A DNA stretch of 64,000 nt from the NCBI GenBank assembly GCA_001316125.1, contig BBCS01000003.1, positions 111,818 to 175,817 on the forward strand, written 5' to 3'. The translations under genes and the position numbers were made by a program. Source of the stretch: Vulcanisaeta distributa JCM 11213. Its GTDB lineage: Archaea > Thermoproteota > Thermoprotei > Thermoproteales > Thermocladiaceae. Of the stretch, positions 19,990 through 29,394 are shown piece by piece. The notes under the pieces are model-generated. The model saw nothing but the letters and a program-made list of their open reading frames with translations, searched no databases and had not been told where the DNA came from. Every line of letters begins with the position of its first letter. The stretch's first letter is position 1.

Positions 19990-20828
19990 TAAACCTACGG
20001 AAGTGAGTACTTATTGCGTCCCAATCCTCCTTACTCAGTCTCCAGCCCATGCGCCCGCGTTCTCCTCAACATGCTCAACCTTACCTGCCTTCGGTATTGG
20101 CACCAGGTTGTCAATGCTACGTACCAATTAAGCACGACCTGTATTGCCGTCTTACCATACTTCCTACCAATACTTCCGAGGAATTCATTACGGGCGAACT
20201 CGCCCTTCTCAAGTGGCGTATATGCCAGGTAAAGCATTCCATTCCTCTGCACGTATGGTATTACCGACGTCTCATCAACCCTATGGAGGAGACTATACCT
20301 ATTCTCCACGGCGACAATGTCATACTTACTGAAGCATTGCCTAGCCCTCTCAATGCCCTCAACATCGAAATTGCTCAAACCGACAAACCTAACCACTCCA
20401 TCATCTATCAACTTCTCAAAGGCCTTCATAGTCTCGCAAATCGGCACATCAGTGGCAGGCCAATGGAGCAGGTATAGGTCTATGTACGTACCCAACCTCT
20501 CCCTACTAGCCTAGCAGATCTAATGACATCATCATAGCGGGCATGGTTCGGCCAAACCTTAGTAACTATGAACAGTTCCTCCCTTGGGAAGCCCTTTATC
20601 GCCTTACCGACTAGTTCCTCTGCATGGCCACCACCATACATCTCTGCCGTATCGATTAGAGTCATTCCCAACTCAATGCCTCTTCTTAGTGCCTTGACCC
20701 AACCCTCGTCATTTGAGTAGTCAGGTGACCAGAAACCACCACCCCATACCCCCCCACGTTCCCATACCTATTACGGAAACCCTACCATTTATTGACTTTA
20801 TGTACTTAGTATCCTTACTCAATGGCAT
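19989..20828 (-). CDS. Aldo/keto reductase (frame-broken)
   Basis: NADPH-dependent carbonyl reductase with a TIM-barrel fold. Catalytic tetrad visible: Asp and Tyr in [11 protein letters not shown], Lys in [10 protein letters not shown], His in LYLLHWP. The NADPH-binding end [26 protein letters not shown] appears after restoring two lost bases near 20115 and 20052. Breaks also near 20510 and 20740, the latter around a C7 run that adds a glycine to GTWG. ATG at 20826-20828; stop probably overlaps the next gene. Substrate unknown. Confidence 0.82.
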
Positions 20829-20963
20829 AGGCAATCATGGGAGTACCTCCATGAAGCTTATAAGGGTTATGCCGAAGACATAATGAATTGATTCTTATAT
20901 TGAATTACTGCATTAATTTAATATTATTCATTATTAAATATGTGTATTAAGTTAAATTGATCT

Positions 20964-20974
20964 AAATATAAAAA
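20964..20974 (+). promoter_or_regulatory. TATA box of the wHTH gene at 21005
   Basis: AAATATAAAAA lies 31-41 bases before the ATG, within an otherwise AT-rich gap (20829-21004) that shows no other feature. Confidence 0.45.
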
Positions 20975-21004
20975 TCCTTATTAATAAGTTATGTATTAAA
21001 TAAA

Positions 21005-21260
21005 ATGATGTCTGCAGAATTAGGTGATAAGGAGAGAATTGTCTTAAGGATTATTGCGATGCCTGTGACAAGAAGGGTCAGGATAATGTTAAACTTGAGG
21101 AGGTTTCTGAGCGCCTTAGGGTGCTGGTCTCAGCATTAATGATGCCATGGACGTGCTGTATAGGCTTGAGGACCTGGGCCTAATTAGACTTGAGATAATT
21201 GGTTATTCAACGATAATTCACATTACTGATAAGGGCAGGGATGCCTATAAGTCTTTATAA
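21005..21260 (+). CDS. Small winged-helix regulator (frame-broken)
   Basis: About 84 residues: KERIVLRIIA, then KLEEVSERL, then SISDAMDVLYRLEDLGLIRLEIIG and ITDKGRDAYKSL, the usual helix-turn-helix plus wing ending of archaeal MarR/PadR-like regulators. Two to three one-base indels (near 21058 and 21125) scatter it over frames. It sits 66 bases upstream of the MNT/HEPN pair and could control it; that link is inferred from distance only. Confidence 0.5.
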
Positions 21261-21326
21261 CCTCCGTTAGTTTTAGGGCGTTAAGTTAAAATTATCTCAA
21301 TGAATGAGTTATAGAGGTTTAGTTCA

Positions 21327-21848
21327 ATGTTTAGGAAGGGCCTTGATTTCATTAAGGAGCCCTATAGAACGGTCATTCAGAACCTATTAAACTCATTGAT
21401 TAGGCTATACGGTGATAACCTGGTTTCACTTGTTATTTACGGTAGTGTCGCGAGGGGCGTTCAACGTAGGGATAGCGATATTGACATGTTGGTAATTTTC
21501 GAGGAATTGCCGAAACCCATGTCTGATAGGATTAAAATGTTTGAGAGAGCTGAGGATGAGGTTCAGTCATTACTTGATGAATTATTAGATAGAGGCTATG
21601 CTATTACCCTGTCCCCCCCATTAATAAAAACTAGGGAGGAGGCTAAAAGGTTCTCACCGCTTTATCTGGACATGACTGAGGATGCCGTGATTGTCTACGA
21701 TAAAGACGGATTTTTGAGGGGGGTGCTTACAAGAATAATTAACAGGTTAAGGGAGTTGGGCGCGACGAGGGTTTGGGTTAGTGATAGGGCTTGGTATTGG
21801 GTTTTGAAGAGAGACTATAGGTTTGGTGAGGTGATTGAGATTGAATAA
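21327..21848 (+). CDS. Minimal nucleotidyltransferase (MNT) of a HEPN/MNT pair
   Basis: YGSVARGVQRRDSDIDMLVIFEEL carries the GS-x-DxD catalytic motif. It ends VWVSDRAWYWVLKRDYRFGEVIEIE, as in the archaeal MNT genes that pair with HEPN genes. The HEPN gene follows after six bases. In characterised pairs the MNT protein modifies and silences the HEPN RNase; that role is assumed by family. Confidence 0.8.
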   Translation: MFRKGLDFIKEPYRTVIQNLLNSLIRLYGDNLVSLVIYGSVARGVQRRDSDIDMLVIFEELPKPMSDRIKMFERAEDEVQSLLDELLDRGYAITLSPPLIKTREEAKRFSPLYLDMTEDAVIVYDKDGFLRGVLTRIINRLRELGATRVWVSDRAWYWVLKRDYRFGEVIEIE

Positions 21849-21854
21849 TCTGAG

Positions 21855-22267
21855 ATGGCTAAGTCCTACATTAACCAGGCTATGGAAAGGATAAAGCATG
21901 CAAAGGAGGCGCTAAACAGTGGTAATTACCCATACGTGGTTAGGCAGTGCAGGAAGCCGTTGAGTTGTTGCTTAAGGCGGCATTGAGAATTGTTAGTGTG
22001 GAACCACCAAGGTGGCATGATGTTGGTCCAGTGCTTAGGAGGGAACGTAGTAAATTCCCGGAGTGGTTTCAGGAACACATTGATGAATTAGCGTCGATAT
22101 CGAGAAGTCTTAGGAAGGAAAGGGAGTTCTCGATGTATGGTGATGAAGAGAGCGGGATACCTCCTGAGGAATTGTACACGAGGATAGATGCTGAGAGAGC
22201 ACTTAATGATGCTGAGAAGGTTCTCTCATTGGTTAAAAAGTTATTTAATGAAGCAGGTGGATTATGA
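21855..22267 (+). CDS. HEPN-domain protein paired with the MNT gene (frame-broken)
   Basis: About 137 residues: KSYINQAMERIKHAKEALN, then VRQCQEAVELLLKAALRIV and PRWHDVGPVLRRE. One base is missing near 21949 (CQEAVEL expected). The H-DVG segment and the central SCQEA-like helix fit the COG1895 HEPN group. It forms a two-gene cassette with the upstream nucleotidyltransferase. The 3' end faces dsrC. Confidence 0.75.
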
Positions 22268-22303
22268 AGAGGTTTTTAAGTGAGTCGGGATTTTTACATT
22301 TCG

Positions 22304-22638
22304 TTATACGCATCCTGTTGGTTTTGGTGCTCCTGCTACTTTGCATGCTCCGTGGGCTGGTCCGTCTGGGAATAGTTCGTAGATTCCTTCTAGTGTTTCT
22401 CCTGTTTCTTTTAGGAGCATTTTTATTGGTGGGCATACTCCATAGGTCTCCCAGTACTGCCTAAGATACCTAACAACCCTCCAATGCCTCTCAGTCATCT
22501 GCTGAACACCCTCAAGATTCCTAGCCATCCACTCAGCAACAACCTCATCCCAAACCTCAGGATTCTGCAAAAACAATCCTCATCAAGTATTACCTTCTTC
22601 CCATTAACTTCATATTCCCCTGGACAGGTTACTGGCAT
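22304..22638 (-). CDS. dsrC: DsrC sulfur-carrier protein (frame-broken)
   Basis: Small partner of dissimilatory sulfite reductase; its C-terminal arm takes the sulfur from sulfite as a trisulfide for reduction by the membrane complex. Both arm cysteines are present in GACKVAGAPKPTGCV, with RHWRVVRYLRQYWETYGVCP before them. The start MPVTCPGEYEVNGKKVILDED is separated from the rest by one lost G near 22577. ATG at 22636-22638. It has its own promoter with a CACGTG site, apart from dsrAB. Confidence 0.93.
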
Positions 22639-22680
22639 GTTATCACCAAGCCCATTAACGTGTTATGTTGTAAAAAGGTT

Positions 22681-22692
22681 GTTTCACGTGAT
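22681..22692 (-). promoter_or_regulatory. CACGTG operator upstream of dsrC
   Basis: On the coding strand ATCACGTGAAACAACC precedes a TATA-like TTTTTACA. The palindrome (22685-22690) is 47 bases before the ATG. The same element with the same spacing precedes dsrA. The position just upstream of BRE/TATA suits an activator site. Confidence 0.6.
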
Positions 22693-22720
22693 ATGTGTAA
22701 CTACGCTGCATAAGCTCTTT

Positions 22721-23666
22721 TTACACTCTGACTTTAAATATACTCCCTGGCATCATTAGCTTTCTGAAAATGTCCTTGGCATCGTCAATGCTTAACCTGT
22801 ATGCTAATCTCTTTAATGAATTATCTATTAATACGGCCTTGTCACCAAGCATTCTCCTATTAACCCTCCCAAAAATTCTCGCCTTTAATAATGCATATAT
22901 CATTGCCCGAGACGCAAGTAGGTACTCCTCACCCTTATTCATGGGCATTCCATACACGTAATTGTTAGTTAACTTAATCCCTGGGTGAATCAGGGGGGGC
23001 CTTACCCCCAGTCTTTTACTTGCTACGTCATCAAGCCTTATTACGCTGGGCATGCACATCAATTTCTTGCCTAGGTAGTTTACGAGGACCTCATTGTAGT
23101 GATCAGCGTGTATTAACACGTCATGGGGGGGCTTGCCTAAATTACGTAGTATCTTCACTATTTCCCTAGCCCTTAACTCAGACCTAAACTTTATTCTCTC
23201 CGCATCAAGTCGTGCATACTTTATTAACCATCTGACCGCATCTTCAAAGTCTCCCCCTAAGTAATGCTGAGTTATAGGCCTATGTGCCTCGCTATTTTTA
23301 ATTCCATAAATGCCACGTACCTCCCATCACTGCTCAAGGATTTATAATCAAGGTTGTGGAGCACGGCCTTAATCCTTATACCCAGCTGATCGCGCTATAT
23401 GGATCGATGGGGGGGATCACATCAATGCCATATTCATTAAATTCCCTTAATGCCTTATAGAACTCCCTGGTATAATCAATATTAAAATACTCAATGTCAT
23501 AAAGCAACTGATCGATGTTAATTTCACCACTTAGGTATTGCCTGACACTTTCGGTATTTGGGGGGGACTCAGCTATAAAGACGTCATAGTGCTGCGCCAC
23601 TTCCCTTAAGTACTTGATATATTCAATCCCTGGTGGCATCAAGGCAATGCTTATCAATTCAGTCAC
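22721..23666 (-). CDS. Conserved-looking protein between dsrC and dsrB, unknown (frame-broken)
   Basis: About 315 residues in at least three frames (breaks near 23385, 23290 and 23260). N-terminus LISIALMPPGIEYIKYLREVAQHYDVFIAES, then an acidic stretch, then FNEYGIDVIP; the C-terminal part has KPHDVLIHADHYNEVLVNYL. The strand-helix pattern with VFIAESP is loosely like TraB/ChaN-type proteins, but I cannot confirm it. Its place between dsrC and dsrB, same strand, suggests a link to sulfite reduction. Confidence 0.5.
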
Positions 23667-23732
23667 CCAATGAGTAGAAAGGTAGTAATAGAAAGAAGAA
23701 GTTTAATTATTTTTAGCGAGGATGGCGTTAAC

Positions 23733-24871
23733 TCACATGTATGTTATGAACTGCCTAACACCGAAGTTCCACGAAGCCTCCTCACACCTATTATGCCTAG
23801 TCCTAGGAACACCAAGCCTATTCATAAACTCATCAATACCGATCCTATCAATGAAATCACCAAGTCTCTCGCCTGGTTTTGCGTTTTGACGCCATACATC
23901 GATTATTTTTCTTACGGCTGCTACGATCTCCCTGTACTCCGGCGGATTGACTGGTAGCCATGGAATAACCTTGTAGGGTAGCCTCGGTCCCGTGCCCGTA
24001 TTACTAGTCTTACCACCCACAAATACCGCCACACCAATCTTTGCGGGATCCCAATCAAAGTAGTCACACACATTCTTACACCTGCTACATGCTATGCACT
24101 TCCTCTCATCAACCTCAATACCAACTGAACCATCTGGCTTACCGAACACCTTAATCGCGCCAACGGGGGGCAGACTGCCGCCACGTCGGGCACTGCCTTC
24201 TTAAGGGCCTCGGCACTGGCCGGTAGGCAGAACTTTATCCTCTCCGGGTCAGGCCTAGGCGCCTGACCATAATGACCAACAATAACTATGTCCCCAGCCA
24301 ACGTGCCTCCGCATATGTTTGGACAACCTGCTACGAAGATCATAAGCTTAGCTGGTAATTTCTCCTCGCCAGTGAAGAAGGGCTTCAGATGGTTGTAGAG
24401 GACTTGAGTTATTGATGGTGCATCAACGACAGCCGTTGTACAGGTTAGGTAGGCCGTGCATGATGTTATGTGCCATAGTGATTGTCCCCATCCCCCGACT
24501 GGGTAGCCCATTTTTCGACTTCCTCCTTTATCTTTAGTGCTTTGTCGAGGCTGTCGGTTATGAATTCGAGATTCATACCCCCCCTAGTAGCCCTAACAAC
24601 GCCTAAGCCGTACTTATCGGCGATCTCTATGAACTTCTCAAGCGTATCGACGCTCACCCTACTGTTTGGTGGTAAACCTACCTTTATGGTGAATACCCTA
24701 TCGCCGGTCTCTGATATGTGCTCGATAATCCCATTACCATGAAACCTCCTATCAACCCACTTACCATAGTTATTCCTAATTATCTCAGGTAATTGGGTGG
24801 AGAAGGGCATTGGCAACCTCTTATTCATCTATCCCTAGGTTCGGGGGGGTTACGGTCAGACTCATGCCCAT
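23733..24871 (-). CDS. dsrB: Dissimilatory sulfite reductase subunit beta (frame-broken)
   Basis: With DsrA forms the siroheme/4Fe-4S enzyme reducing sulfite. The N-terminal ferredoxin-like half (RATRGGMNLEF), the cluster/siroheme ligands (TSCTAYLTC; VAGCPNICGG), and a 4Fe-4S insert (CIACSRCKNVCDYFDWD) are in order. Breaks near 24480 and 24150. The start at 24871 overlaps the dsrA stop (TGATG) and needs a small repair near 24830; an ATG at 24828 is the alternative. Order on the strand is dsrA then dsrB. Confidence 0.93.
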
Positions 24872-26114
24872 CACCCCGTGCTAGAACCACCTCCAAAGTA
24901 CTCACTCACCAACTGCTTTGACCAATCCTCATACAACCTCCTCTCATCATCAGTCAAAACAGCACCAATAGAAATCCTTAAGTGCGTAGACGGCGTGCCC
25001 TTTGGCTTATTGGGCAATGTCTTATCAGCCACCTCACTAATTACCTTGAAACCCCCCCTCCTAATTATCATATCGCCAATCCTATGCCTACGTGGCGCCA
25101 GCTCCATGTACTTATTGACTAATTCCTCAGCGAATGGTATGACCTCCTCTATTGAGTCTAGGAGTGCCACAGCCTTGGCTAACTTAGGTCCAAAGTGGCC
25201 CTGGGCGTGCGCTCCAATGAGTAATGCTATTTTCCTGTTTTTACCTGGCTTAATCGCGGGAACGCCCTCCTAATGCAATTCATGGCCTTAAGGCACTTAG
25301 ACCCATCTATCCTTAGCTCCTTCTTCTCCTCATCCCAGGTAATGGCCTTTGATGGGCATGAATCAACGATTTCCTTCGGGTTTATCTTACCTTCCTCGAC
25401 CATTTTCCTGAATAATCCCTGATCAACCTCTGGTGCACCAACCCAAGTGCCGATTAATGCGAAGTCGGCCCTTGAGTTTGCTGTGGCGCAGTCCATTGGA
25501 CAACCACTAAACTTGAACTTTATTTTGTACGGGAACATCTGTGTATTGAGATACCTATAAATTGCTGGATGTGATCTAATGTAATCCATGGCATGTAATG
25601 TATCGTATAATGCGAATTCACATAGGGCAGGGCCAGGGCATGCGTAGAACTCCCTGAACGTGTCGCCAGAGCCACCAACGTCGCTACCCATTATCGTCCT
25701 TATTGCATCAACAGCCTCATCCGCCTTTTCTGCAATCATGTTAAGGACTAATGCGCCAGTGTTACCGCCAAGTTCTAGTAAGCCGATTCCGTACCTTTTA
25801 GCCACCTCAACGACTTTCCTTAGATAACTCGTTGAGTAGAATCTACCAGCAGGTACATAGGTTCTAAAGTGTATTTCAACGAACTTTCCATCTCTGCTTC
25901 TTCTGGCTAGTATTCCGCTGAATACGTATCTAACCCTGAAGGATCCACTTAACCAAGGTGTGTACTTCTTGGCTAGGCCTTCGGCGTAGGCCTCAATCGG
26001 GTACTTCGTCTTCCTAAGCTCAGCCACATAACTAGGCCAAGGACCACCCTCAAGATACTCCAGCATCTTCATGCCACGCTCAAGGTCGCTTGGCTGGCTT
26101 GTTTGGGTTGACAT
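24871..26114 (-). CDS. dsrA: Dissimilatory sulfite reductase subunit alpha (frame-broken)
   Basis: Catalytic partner of DsrB. Siroheme/cluster ligands are visible as ACPGPALCEFAL and FSGCPMDCATANSRADFALIG; a ferredoxin-type region follows with SCPSKAITW and GSKCLKAMNCIRRAFP. One lost base near 25264 separates the last 130 residues (AIKPGKNRKIALLIG expected). About 415 residues. A C7 run adds a glycine in RRGGFKV. The promoter carries the CACGTG element shared with dsrC. Confidence 0.94.
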
Positions 26115-26155
26115 GCGTTATCGTTATTCATAACCTATGATTTTTGAAAAGGGTT

Positions 26156-26167
26156 ATTCCACGTGAT
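26156..26167 (-). promoter_or_regulatory. CACGTG operator upstream of dsrA
   Basis: On the coding strand ATCACGTGGAATAACCC precedes TTTTCAAAAATC. The palindrome (26160-26165) is 46 bases before the dsrA ATG and matches the dsrC site closely beyond the core. Confidence 0.6.
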
Positions 26168-26242
26168 ACGGGCATTAAGGTGATTGGGCATTATACTAAG
26201 CATGTGACCTTATAACCTTATTTAATAACGAAAGGACTAATC

Positions 26243-26686
26243 TTAACCTTCAGCCTTAAATTCCCTAACCTTCCTACCCAGGGACTTCATGACTGTTAAA
26301 AATACGTATAGGCCCGTTAACACGTCATTGTTTCTCATAAGTCCAATCACATCACCTAGGCTAACCCTCTTTTCTTTAGCCTTAATTATTGCCTTATCAA
26401 CCTCAGCATCATTTAATGATTCACCAAGCAACTTCAGTAATGGGTTATTGGCAAGCGCATCAATTAGTGGTGCTAATTCCCTTAACGTTAGTGCCAGGTT
26501 GTCAATCATACTATCTGTAATTACTGATGATACGTTCTTAACCGTCATTAATAACTCAACCGCAGTATCAAATGCGCCAGACTTGTAGAGAAGTAGTAGT
26601 TTATTTAGCATGTCAATCATTGCTTTATCCTTATCCATGTCCTTAATTAATTCCTCAATAACCTTAGTCGGAATCTCCGTGCTCAT
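26243..26686 (-). CDS. DUF1641 protein, second copy
   Basis: A 147-residue helical protein: STEIPTKVIEELIKDMDKDKAM, AVELLMTVKNVSSVITDSMIDNLA, and GLYVFLTVMKSLGRKV at the end, the DUF1641 pattern. Shorter than the copy at 9102. Its ATG at 26686 overlaps the stop of the upstream SQR-like gene once a C5 run (26691-26695) is read as C4, so the two are translationally coupled. Confidence 0.7.
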   Translation of the reverse strand: MSTEIPTKVIEELIKDMDKDKAMIDMLNKLLLLYKSGAFDTAVELLMTVKNVSSVITDSMIDNLALTLRELAPLIDALANNPLLKLLGESLNDAEVDKAIIKAKEKRVSLGDVIGLMRNNDVLTGLYVFLTVMKSLGRKVREFKAEG

Positions 26687-27867
26687 GCTAATCCCCCTCA
26701 TGGTTAATGGTAATGATAGGTAGAATGCCCTTATGAACCACCAACCAAACCTAGTCGTTATGAAGGTTAACTCGTTGACCTTATAGTCCCACCACGGAAG
26801 CCATGCCCTACCCCCCCTACCATGCTGTGTATAGAGGTCCGTGAGCATTGGCATATTGTCTCACCCTTATACCTAACCTGTGAGCCCTCGCCAGCTATAT
26901 CATGTACTAAATTCTCAACAACCACATCAGATTGATAGTGAGCCACTGATGCCGCCTTCGCAACCTCAAGAGCTGTGGCGTCACCTATTACGTAAACTTC
27001 ATCATACTTAGTTTTACCCTTACGGTATTGTAGGGTATACCTGTCACAGGGCACGAAGCCGTATGGGTCCCCAATACCTGAATCCCTAATGGCCTTGGCG
27101 CCTCTATGTGGTGGTATTGTTATTAATAAGTCATACTTAATCTTCTCACCCTTATCACTAATCACTACCTTTTCCTCAGGCCTTATCTCAGACACTGAGA
27201 AGTTGAAAATATACTTAACACCGCGTTCCTCAAGTAGGATTTTACCTAACTTATTAACCTCGGGCTGCGCATGTAAGTGGTCCGTGGGATAGAGGAGCAT
27301 TACATCGACATTACCACGCACACCCCTATCCCTAAGATAATCATCAAGCATCAGGCCAAATTTTAACGGTGCTATTGGGCACTTAATCGGCGGCTCAACG
27401 AAGAGCTCAACAATTGTACTTGTTGAAGCCCTGAAGAATATTCCTAAGTTCCAGAGCCCCCCCCTCAAGCGTGTAGTACGTGTGATAGTCCTTTAATAAG
27501 CCGGGCACCTCCTCAGGTACGTAATCCGCGCCGCTCGCTATTACGAGGTAATCATAGGAATATTTACTACCATCAGCCAGCGTCAATGTCCTATTAGCCA
27601 GGTCAACATTAACCACCTCACCTGACTTACCGAAGAAGTACTTAATCCTAGAATCTAGCAACTCTGCCTTATCACCAACGGCGTACCTCTCACTCATTGA
27701 TCCAAGGGTTATTAATGGTAACATCGCGTGAATTAAGTACTTAGGACTTCTATCGAATAATGCAATTTCCACGTCACCCTTAGCCACGGACACCTAAGTC
27801 TCTTGGCGAGCTTATTAGCCACGACTATTCCGGAGAAGTTGCCCCCCATGATGGCAATCCTCTTCAT
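26683..27867 (-). CDS. SQR-like flavoprotein, second copy (frame-broken)
   Basis: Paralogue of the gene at 7904. N-terminus RIAIMGGNFSGIVVANKLAK, then YDYLVIASGADYVPEEVPG, VEPPIKCPIAPLKFGLMLDD and EVYVIGDATALEVAKAAS. Probable breaks near 27795, 27420 and 26855, and a C6 run near the start (27842-27847). The CPIAP motif with its cysteine is typical of SQR/flavocytochrome-type sulfur oxidoreductases. Downstream of dsrA's promoter and coupled to DUF1641; likely feeds or drains electrons between sulfide or polysulfide and quinone. Confidence 0.75.
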
Positions 27868-27906
27868 TAAGCGAGGTAATTTAAGATAATGAATTTACAG
27901 GTTATT

Positions 27907-28425
27907 TCACTTATTAGGTGAAACCCTAAGTGCGTCAATTATGCGGAATAGATATGCATCTGAATTGAATCTTAAATCCTCGATCAATCCCTCAATAAAA
28001 TTTTCATTAAATAATTGGCTACTTACGGCAGACTTTATGCCCAAGATCACAAGGACAACACTACTAGCCTCATCTAAGTATAATGGGTATAGGAAGGGCG
28101 CTATTGACCTGTTTCCGTAAAGTTCAAAGCCTATCCGGGTGGTTATGTCCTCAAGATCCCTAAACCCATTAATGAGTTGCGGCACGTCTTTAGCACTCAT
28201 CTCCTCTGCAAGATTCAAATCCAATAGTGCAATCGATACGTAATCATCCTCCTTAGCCGCATTCACGAGTATGGGCATCTCACCAGGCCTGTAAAGTATT
28301 GCGTTAACCTCGCCGGGGGGGCTCTCAATTATGCTTCTTACTAATTCGTTAATTTCGTAAAACTCGAGAAAACCTGCATCGCGAGCCTTCCTTATTAACT
28401 CAGCGACCTTATCGCCAATACTCAT
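27907..28425 (-). CDS. Hypothetical protein
   Basis: A 172-residue soluble protein with no motif I recognise. It begins IGDKVAELIRKARDAGFLEFYEINELV and has a mixed alpha/beta middle (GEMPILVNAAKEDDYVSIALLDLN). A C7 run adds a residue (ESPPGEV). It precedes the SQR-like gene on the same strand with a 39-base gap and is divergent from dsrM. Confidence 0.45.
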   Translation of the reverse strand: MSIGDKVAELIRKARDAGFLEFYEINELVRSIIESPPGEVNAILYRPGEMPILVNAAKEDDYVSIALLDLNLAEEMSAKDVPQLINGFRDLEDITTRIGFELYGNRSIAPFLYPLYLDEASSVVLVILGIKSAVSSQLFNENFIEGLIEDLRFNSDAYLFRIIDALRVSPNK

Positions 28426-28508
28426 TAAGAAGTAATGTGCTAATTCCTTATATTACTTTATTCTACATAAAGCCGCGGTATGTACATATGGTGCCTTATT
28501 CTGTCATT

Positions 28509-28521
28509 CACGTCATACGTG
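28509..28521. promoter_or_regulatory. CACGT-CAT-ACGTG inverted repeat before dsrM
   Basis: A perfect five-base inverted repeat with a three-base spacer, ending 41 bases before the dsrM GTG and followed by a TATA-like CATTTATTATTTATG. It resembles a spaced form of the CACGTG elements at dsrA and dsrC. Confidence 0.5.
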
Positions 28522-28562
28522 TAACAGCATTTATTATTTATGGCTTAATTATGGCATGAATA

Positions 28563-29394
28563 GTGATGAATTACGCATACCTAATCGTGTTTGGGTATGT
28601 ACCGTACATCGCCGTTGCAATATTCATAGTTGGGATAATATTTAGGCTAGTCAGGTGGTTAATGCCGAAGGCATTGACGGGGCTTTATAACGTTAATGCG
28701 ACGGTGAACGATGATTCCTATGGTAAAATAACGATTGAGATACTCAAGAGGATATTCCTATTCTATACGTTGCCGGGCACTGACACAGTACTGTTCGTGG
28801 GCTCAGTACTCTTTCACTGGGGGTATTTGGATAGCCCTCGTGGGCCACCTCGGCCTATTAATACCGCCTGCGCAGCTCGAGGCCATGGGCATTTCACCTG
28901 CAATGCATGTATTATTGGCTAAGGTTATCGGTGGCTTAGGCGGTGTTATGGCATTGGTTGGAATGCTGATCCTCATTGGTAGGAGGTTAATTGATAGGAG
29001 CGTTAAGGTTGGTAACTTCGTTGTTAAACTGCCAATGAGAAGTCTCAGTTACCTCGATGATTACTTCGCGGATGCACTACTCCTATTAATAATATTATTA
29101 GGTCTTATACAGACTTTATGGCTTGAGTCTGTTGAGCCTGGATTCTTCGAGTATTCAGTCGCTCCCTGGATTTGGAACCTAGCATCATTCAATGTGGATA
29201 AGGCAATTAGCTACATTATGGCTGCGCCGCCGATCACGTTAGCCCACGTAATACTAGCCATGATATTCATAGCCTACTTCCCGTGGGGCAAGATGATGCA
29301 CCTATTCTCATTCATATACATATCGCCCACGGTGCTAGGCCATCAATTAAGATTAGGGTTAAGTCAATACCAGGGTGATGAGCATGGCCCATAA
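28563..29394 (+). CDS. dsrM: DsrM, membrane cytochrome b subunit (frame-broken)
   Basis: NarI-like membrane subunit that takes electrons from menaquinone and passes them to DsrK. About five to six helices, for example YVPYIAVAIFIVGIIFRLV, VIGGLGGVMALVGMLILIG and ITLAHVILAMIFIAYFPW; His residues in FHWG, GHLG and MHLF are likely heme ligands. One G5 run near 28820-28824, where G4 is needed (FHWGIWIALVGHLG), breaks the frame. Overlaps dsrK. Confidence 0.85.

Noticed and set aside
22264..22464. Leucine-rich reading frame on the plus strand
   Set aside because: It is the antisense shadow of dsrC, whose conserved cysteines prove the minus strand.
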